DNA from: Deltaproteobacteria bacterium
GTDB lineage: Bacteria; Desulfobacterota; JAFDIG01
Length of the DNA stretch: 10,410 nucleotides
Reading direction: 5' to 3'
NCBI GenBank assembly: GCA_019308145.1
Contig: JAFDIG010000117.1
Span: 1-10,410 of the forward strand
Position numbers and translations under genes: made by a program. This document shows, in pieces, positions 6,580 through 10,410 of this stretch; position 1 is the stretch's first letter, and each line of letters begins with the position of its first letter. The notes beneath the pieces were generated by a model that worked only from the letters and a program-made list of their open reading frames with translations, made no database searches and had not been told where the DNA came from.

Positions 6580-7905
6580 ATGCCTAAAAAAATATATATT
6601 GTTACGCTTGGTTGTGCAAAAAACAGAGTTGATACCGAGGTTATGCTTGGAATCCTTACTAAAAAAGGTTATGAGATAGTCCTTAATCCAGAGGAGGCAG
6701 ATATCATCATTGTCAACTCATGCGCATTTATATCTGACGCAAGGGAAGAATCAATTGAAACAGTTATGGAATTATCTGCTATAAAAAAGAAAGAAAAAGA
6801 AAAGTCCCTTGTTTTAGCAGGATGTTTATCGCAAAGATATGCAAAAGTATTAAAAATATTTTTCCCAGAAGTCGATAAATTCATTGGACCAGGTCAGGTA
6901 GACAGAATTGCTGAAATTCTTGAATCAGATAAAAAGTTTTTTATAGGAAATCCTTCACGTTTTCTTTATGACCACACAATGCCAAGAATCTTAACCACAG
7001 GTTATTATATGGCATATGTAAAGGTGGCTGAAGGTTGTTTTAGAAAATGTACATTCTGTATTATCCCAAAACTTAGGGGAAGGTTTAGAAGCAGAAGCAT
7101 TGATTCTGTTTATGAAGAAGTAAAGGGACTTGCATCCACGGGGATAAAAGAAATAAATTTGATTGCCCAAGATTTGACAAGCTATGGGAGAGATCTTAAT
7201 GATGGAACTTCATTATACCATTTGCTTAAAAGATTGGTTTTAGTAAAAGGAATAGAATGGATAAGGATGCTCTACCTTTATCCTGAACCTTCATTATTTA
7301 CACCTGAACTTTTATCTTTAATAGCAAATGAGGAAAAAATCGTAAAATATATTGACATACCAGTACAACATATATCTTCAAGGATATTAAAAATGATGGG
7401 ACGTAACTACTCAAGGGAAGAAGTTTATGATTTGATCCATCTTTTAAGAGATAAAGTCCCAGGCGTAGTTTTAAGGAGTACAGTCATGGTAGGCTTTCCA
7501 GGGGAAACAGAAGAAGAGTATAATGAACTTCTTGATTTTATTTCTGATATACGTTTTGATTGGCTGGGAGCGTTTTCTTTTTCAAATGAATTAGGGACAA
7601 AGGCATCTCATTTAAAGCCTCAATTTACTAAAACTATTAAAGATAAACGAAAAAGAAAACTTATGCATATTCAGAAAAGGATAACAAGAGAAAAGAATCT
7701 ATCACTTGTGGGAAAAACTGTTGATGCACTAATAGAATTTATAAACGAAGATAAGGATTTTATTGCGAGACATAAAGGTCAGGCACCAGAGGTGGATGGA
7801 GTTTTACTTATTAATGGGGATACTCAACCACGCTTTAATCCAACAAAGGTAAAGATCAAAAAAGCATATTATTATTATGATTTAATAGGAGAGATTGTAG
7901 AGTAA
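6580..7905 (+). CDS. rimO: ribosomal protein S12 methylthiotransferase RimO
   Basis: This 441-residue protein, the usual RimO length, is a radical SAM methylthiotransferase that adds a methylthio group to the conserved aspartate of ribosomal protein S12. The N-terminal UPF0004 domain supplies Cys12 (LGCAKNRVDTE), Cys48 (NSCAF) and Cys82 (AGCLSQRY) for one [4Fe-4S] cluster. The radical SAM motif CFRKCTFC (Cys153, Cys157, Cys160) followed by IIPKLRGRFRSR binds the second. The C-terminal ~65 residues form the TRAM domain. GCAKNRVD and IIPKLRG favour RimO over the tRNA enzyme MiaB. All expected cluster cysteines are present, so it should be active. No clear Shine-Dalgarno precedes the ATG; translation may be coupled to the upstream bamD-lptA fusion, 13 nt away. 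It converges on the dctM remnant with only 9 nt between. Confidence 0.95.
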   Translation: MPKKIYIVTLGCAKNRVDTEVMLGILTKKGYEIVLNPEEADIIIVNSCAFISDAREESIETVMELSAIKKKEKEKSLVLAGCLSQRYAKVLKIFFPEVDKFIGPGQVDRIAEILESDKKFFIGNPSRFLYDHTMPRILTTGYYMAYVKVAEGCFRKCTFCIIPKLRGRFRSRSIDSVYEEVKGLASTGIKEINLIAQDLTSYGRDLNDGTSLYHLLKRLVLVKGIEWIRMLYLYPEPSLFTPELLSLIANEEKIVKYIDIPVQHISSRILKMMGRNYSREEVYDLIHLLRDKVPGVVLRSTVMVGFPGETEEEYNELLDFISDIRFDWLGAFSFSNELGTKASHLKPQFTKTIKDKRKRKLMHIQKRITREKNLSLVGKTVDALIEFINEDKDFIARHKGQAPEVDGVLLINGDTQPRFNPTKVKIKKAYYYYDLIGEIVE

Positions 7906-7914
7906 AGTTAATAG

Positions 7915-8106
7915 CTATCTAATAAAAGAAGGTAACCATAAGCTAAGCTTAGGGAAAAGCATTATGGTTATAATCCCTGAAATTAAAAGCAGAATAAAAG
8001 GCCATACACCTTTAAGGATCTCTTTCATATCTGTTTCAGCAATACCTAATATCACATAAAGGTTCATCCCAACAGGGGGAGTAATCAATGCTAATTCCAT
8101 AAACTG
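7915..8106 (-). pseudogene. C-terminal remnant of TRAP transporter large permease (DctM)
   Basis: Only the last ~62 residues remain, beginning QFMELALITPPVGMN and ending in TAG. The ELxLITPPVGMNLxVI motif, a hydrophobic helix (GVWPFILLLISGIITIMLF) and the LSLWLP end are typical of the C-terminus of DctM. DctM is the ~430-residue membrane permease of tripartite ATP-independent (TRAP) carboxylate transporters. The frame is closed by a stop just upstream (8107-8109), where the sequence becomes PEP-mutase coding in another frame. About 370 N-terminal residues and the partner genes dctP/dctQ are absent here. It reads as the downstream end of a deletion. It cannot form a transporter by itself. Confidence 0.82.
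7921..7970 (-). terminator. possible terminator overlapping the end of the dctM remnant
   Basis: TAACCATAA (7933-7941) pairs perfectly with TTATGGTTA (7962-7970) around a 20-nt loop. Read on the minus strand, the stem is followed by CC and the T-rich run TTCTTTTATT before the dctM stop codon. It overlaps the last codons of that frame, which is unusual, and the stem is AT-rich, so support is modest. Confidence 0.35.
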
Positions 8107-8581
8107 CTAATGCATCGGTTCTTGCCATAATTACAAGATCTTGATCAATCCTTGTATCAACAGCAGCCTTTATCTTTGGAATCATCTCTTCAGTTGGGAT
8201 CACCTTTTTCCCTTCCATATGGCCACAACGTTTTGGAAAAAGCTGATCCTCAATAAAAAGTCCTGCAACACCTATCTTTTCAAACTCTCTTACAGTCCTG
8301 ATGACATTTGTTACATTACCATGTCCTGTATCTCCATCAGCAAAAACAGGTATATCAACTGCTTCAACTATATTTTTTGTATGGTTAACCATTTCGGTTA
8401 AAGTAAGCAGAGAAACATCTGGTTTCCCAAGCAAGGAAGCAGAGGCAGGATAACCACCAAGGGTAACTGCCTTAAATCCAACTTGCTCAATGATCTTAGC
8501 GCTTAAGGCATCAAAAGCACCTGGTAATATAAGGATCTCTTCATCCAAAATAAGTTTTTTAAAAAAAGTTGTTTTTTTCAT
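8099..8581 (-). pseudogene. truncated PEP mutase/isocitrate lyase family enzyme (N-terminal ~161 residues)
   Basis: The N-terminal part is well conserved. LPGAFDALSAKIIEQVGF is the usual family start, ADGDTGHGN (81-89) carries Mg2+-binding acids, and EDQLFPKRCGH (111-121) holds the KRCGH signature with catalytic Cys119. VIMARTDALAV (150-160) follows. Family members (methylisocitrate, dimethylmalate or oxaloacetate lyases) run to about 290 residues as TIM barrels. Here homology stops near residue 160 and the frame reads on for about 20 unrelated residues through dctM DNA, in the wrong frame, to TGA at 8036-8038. Lacking half the barrel, it is almost certainly inactive. The start lies 8 nt after the XRE-cupin regulator stop, consistent with one former operon: regulator, lyase, TRAP transporter. 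The original substrate, probably a C4-C6 carboxylic acid, cannot be determined. Confidence 0.85.
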
Positions 8582-8589
8582 AGTTTAAC

Positions 8590-9186
8590 CTACTTTCCTT
8601 CTCTAACAGAATAGACTAAAATGAATTTAGCAGGAATATCACCAATGCTTCTGCCATAATGGGGTCTGTTTGATTCAAAGTAGAAACAATCCCCTTGACC
8701 AACTATATAGGTTTTACCATCATAAAAAACTTCCTGCTTTCCTTCTAACATATATACAAATTCCTCTCCTTCATGAACTAATGGCTCTTCAGGAAATTTA
8801 AAACCAGATGTAAGAATGTAAGCATGCATAAGCCGATCCTTCTTTTTGTAATTTAGGGACTCATATGTATAAGCAGAAGCAACTCCTTGTCTTGTCACCA
8901 CCTTTCTCTCATTTGCTCTTACAATGATAAAAGGTTCATTATCAACCTTTAGCTTTTCACCCGTTATTAATGAGATTACATCCTCTTCAAAAGCATGTGC
9001 AATCCTTGTTAATGTACTAATAGGGGGTTCTTTTTTACCATTCTCAATCTGTGATAGATAACTTTTAGTAAACCCTGTCTTTTCTGCAAGTTTGGCTAAA
9101 CTCCACCCTTTATTTTGCCTTATCCTTCTAATACGCTGTGCTATTTCATTATTCAGCATTTTCGCTTCTTTTTCTGCATGTTCCAT
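8590..9186 (-). CDS. XRE-family transcriptional regulator with cupin sensor domain
   Basis: This 198-residue protein joins an N-terminal helix-turn-helix of XRE/Cro type (about 14-74: SLAKLAEKTGFTKSYLSQIE) to a C-terminal cupin_2 domain (about 122-195). The cupin carries HEGEE (138-142) and His176 as candidate metal or ligand residues. Such MerR-independent XRE-cupin proteins usually control the adjacent catabolic or transport genes in response to a small metabolite. Here it is the first gene of the minus-strand unit, 8 nt upstream of the truncated lyase, and was probably the local regulator of that locus. It is intact. The start is uncertain: with the promoter at 9194-9222 the transcript would begin at or within a few bases of ATG 9186, giving a leaderless mRNA, or translation starts at Met10 (9159), upstream of the HTH. 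Neither ATG has a good Shine-Dalgarno. Confidence 0.88.
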   Translation of the reverse strand: MEHAEKEAKMLNNEIAQRIRRIRQNKGWSLAKLAEKTGFTKSYLSQIENGKKEPPISTLTRIAHAFEEDVISLITGEKLKVDNEPFIIVRANERKVVTRQGVASAYTYESLNYKKKDRLMHAYILTSGFKFPEEPLVHEGEEFVYMLEGKQEVFYDGKTYIVGQGDCFYFESNRPHYGRSIGDIPAKFILVYSVREGK

Positions 9187-9193
9187 ATTTTAA

Positions 9194-9222
9194 TTTATAC
9201 ACTATCAGTAAACAGCAGTCAA
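9194..9222 (-). promoter_or_regulatory. sigma70-type promoter for the XRE-cupin regulator
   Basis: On the minus strand TTGACT (9222-9217) and TATAAA (9199-9194) are separated by exactly 17 nt, each matching five of six consensus bases. The predicted start is near 9187, immediately at the annotated ATG, so this site bears directly on which start codon is used. Confidence 0.65.
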
Positions 9223-9249
9223 GCCTTTTCTATTAATAAAAAAATTTTA

Positions 9250-9284
9250 TTGACAAATTATGAAATAATTAATAATATTATTAA
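9250..9284 (+). promoter_or_regulatory. candidate divergent promoter and palindrome before the sensor gene
   Basis: TTGACA (9250-9255) and TAATAT (9273-9278) are 17 nt apart. The -10 lies inside a perfect 16-bp palindrome, TTAATAATATTATTAA (9269-9284). The start would be near 9285 and the ATG is at 9323. The palindrome could be an operator, but it is pure A/T and may be compositional. Confidence 0.45.
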
Positions 9285-9322
9285 CTAAAAGTGTTTTGTT
9301 CTTGTTTATAAGAAAGCAATAA

Positions 9323-10410
9323 ATGGTTTTAACCTTAATTTTAGTAATTTCTATTCTTCTCCAATTTATAGCCGCACTCCTAAACTTAAAATTAATACGC
9401 GTTACAGGATGGCGACTTTGCTGGGTATTTATTGCAAGCGCTCTTTTATTAATGGCAATAAGGCGGTTGGTCACATTATTTTACTCTATTTTGCACAATT
9501 GTCCTTACACTGCTAACCTACCAGCAGAGTTAGTTGCGGTTGTAATTTCTGCATTATTTTTAATTGGTATAATAACTCTCTTCCCTATTTTTACCTCCTT
9601 CAAAAAGTCTGAGCAAGAATTGGCTGTTAGAAATAAAATTGCAACTATATTTCTTACCATCTCAGATGAGCAAATGTATGGTGAGGTTTTAAAGGTTATT
9701 TTAAACGTTCTTAAAAGCAAATATGGGATCTTTGGATATATTGACGAATATGGAAATTGGGTTTGTCCATCTTTAACAACGGATGTTTGGGACAAATGCA
9801 AAATGATTGATAAAGGGATTTCCTTTCCTCGAGAGAAATTTGGTGGTATATGGGGTGAAGCCATTACCAAAAAAAAAGTTATATTTTCTAATAGAATGCT
9901 TAATGTACCGAAAGGACACATAATAATAAATAGAGCCCTTGATGTACCAATTATTTATCAAGGAAATGTGATCGGCAATATTATTGTTGGGAATAAGGAA
10001 TCAGATTATAATGATCAAGACATCAAATTGTTAAAAACCATCGCTGATTACATTGCTCCCATACTGCAGGCAAGATTAGAAAGAGATAAAGAAGAAAAAA
10101 GCCGCAAACAGGCTGTTGAGGCTTTAACACAAAACAAACAATTCTTGGAAGCTATATTTGATAGTTCCATAGATTCTATAATTACTCTTGATCTTGACCG
10201 CCGCATAACAAGTTGTAACCCTTCTTTCCTTAAACAATTTGGTTATACTCGCGAAGAAGTAATAGGCAAATCCGTATCAATCATTCATCCTTCAGAGGAA
10301 AGTTTTACTTCATATGGTAAAAATATTTATCCTATAATAAATAAAAAGGGCTTTTATAGACGTGAATGGAAGTATCGCCGAAAAGATGGAACCTTAATTC
10401 CAACAGAAGG
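9323..10410 (+). CDS. membrane-anchored GAF-PAS signalling protein (3' end beyond window)
   Basis: The frame is open from ATG 9323 to the window end (362 complete codons), so the protein is partial. Three hydrophobic segments (about 2-22, 31-50, 68-92) anchor the N-terminus. A GAF-like domain spans about 102-252 (IFLTISDEQMYGEVLKVIL, FGGIWGEAI, VPIIYQGNVIGNIIVGNKE). A coiled linker (about 250-272) leads to a PAS domain from about 273 (FLEAIFDSSIDSIITLDLDR, NPSFLKQFGYTREEVIGKS, the RREWKYRRKDGTLIP segment), cut by the edge. This order is typical of sensor histidine kinases, and also of diguanylate cyclases; the output domain is not visible. The GAF/PAS ligand is unknown. It is transcribed divergently from the XRE-cupin regulator across a 136-bp intergenic region. 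The weak AGAAAG upstream is the only ribosome-binding-like sequence. Confidence 0.82.
   Translation, partial: MVLTLILVISILLQFIAALLNLKLIRVTGWRLCWVFIASALLLMAIRRLVTLFYSILHNCPYTANLPAELVAVVISALFLIGIITLFPIFTSFKKSEQELAVRNKIATIFLTISDEQMYGEVLKVILNVLKSKYGIFGYIDEYGNWVCPSLTTDVWDKCKMIDKGISFPREKFGGIWGEAITKKKVIFSNRMLNVPKGHIIINRALDVPIIYQGNVIGNIIVGNKESDYNDQDIKLLKTIADYIAPILQARLERDKEEKSRKQAVEALTQNKQFLEAIFDSSIDSIITLDLDRRITSCNPSFLKQFGYTREEVIGKSVSIIHPSEESFTSYGKNIYPIINKKGFYRREWKYRRKDGTLIPTE

Noticed and set aside
9247..9474. 75-residue minus-strand frame over the divergent promoter region
   Set aside because: It overlaps both the promoter and the start of the sensor gene, has a low-complexity Ile/Asn/Lys composition, and lacks a ribosome binding site.
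9505..9961. Minus-strand reading frames opposite the GAF-PAS sensor
   Set aside because: They are antisense to a frame with clear GAF and PAS homology and show no recognisable domain themselves.
1..10410. CRISPR arrays, tRNA or rRNA genes, insertion sequences
   Set aside because: I saw no regularly spaced repeats, cloverleaf-like sequence, transposase motif or terminal inverted repeats in the window.

Overview
This window looks like a low-GC (roughly one third G+C by eye), Gram-negative, anaerobically respiring bacterium. The outer-membrane genes (BamD, LptA) show a diderm envelope. The multiheme cytochrome, molybdopterin oxidoreductase and TRAP/PEP-mutase remnants resemble Desulfobacterota or Nitrospirota gene content. 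That placement is inference from gene content only.

Layout. Positions 1-271 are AT-rich upstream DNA with a hairpin just before an octaheme hydroxylamine-oxidoreductase-like cytochrome c (272-1519, +), which ends at a good intrinsic terminator. Convergent to it is a membrane cytochrome (1672-2655, -) combining a c-type heme site, membrane helices and a cytochrome b5-like domain. Next, on the + strand, comes a 51-codon gene (2890-3045) with an in-frame UGA at codon 28. It reads as a two-helix membrane selenoprotein, with a SECIS-like hairpin 16 nt after the UGA. It lies 19 nt upstream of a cytoplasmic-type molybdopterin oxidoreductase (3065-5164). A clear sigma70-type promoter then precedes a lipoprotein fusing BamD to an LptA/OstA domain (5286-6566), followed 13 nt later by rimO (6580-7905).

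The minus strand from 9186 down to 7915 holds a decayed catabolic locus. An intact XRE-cupin regulator lies upstream of the first ~160 residues of a PEP mutase/isocitrate lyase family enzyme. That fragment is joined abruptly at ~8100 to the last ~62 residues of a TRAP transporter large permease (DctM), as if several kilobases were deleted. Divergent from the regulator, a membrane-anchored GAF-PAS sensor (9323 to the window end, +) is cut by the window edge.

How the parts fit together: the left half is redox and respiration (periplasmic multiheme c, membrane b/c electron carrier, Sec-containing small membrane protein, Mo enzyme). The centre is housekeeping envelope and ribosome modification. 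The right half is a sensing and catabolic region damaged by deletion. The most noteworthy item is the small UGA-containing gene, which conventional stop-codon-based calling would miss.
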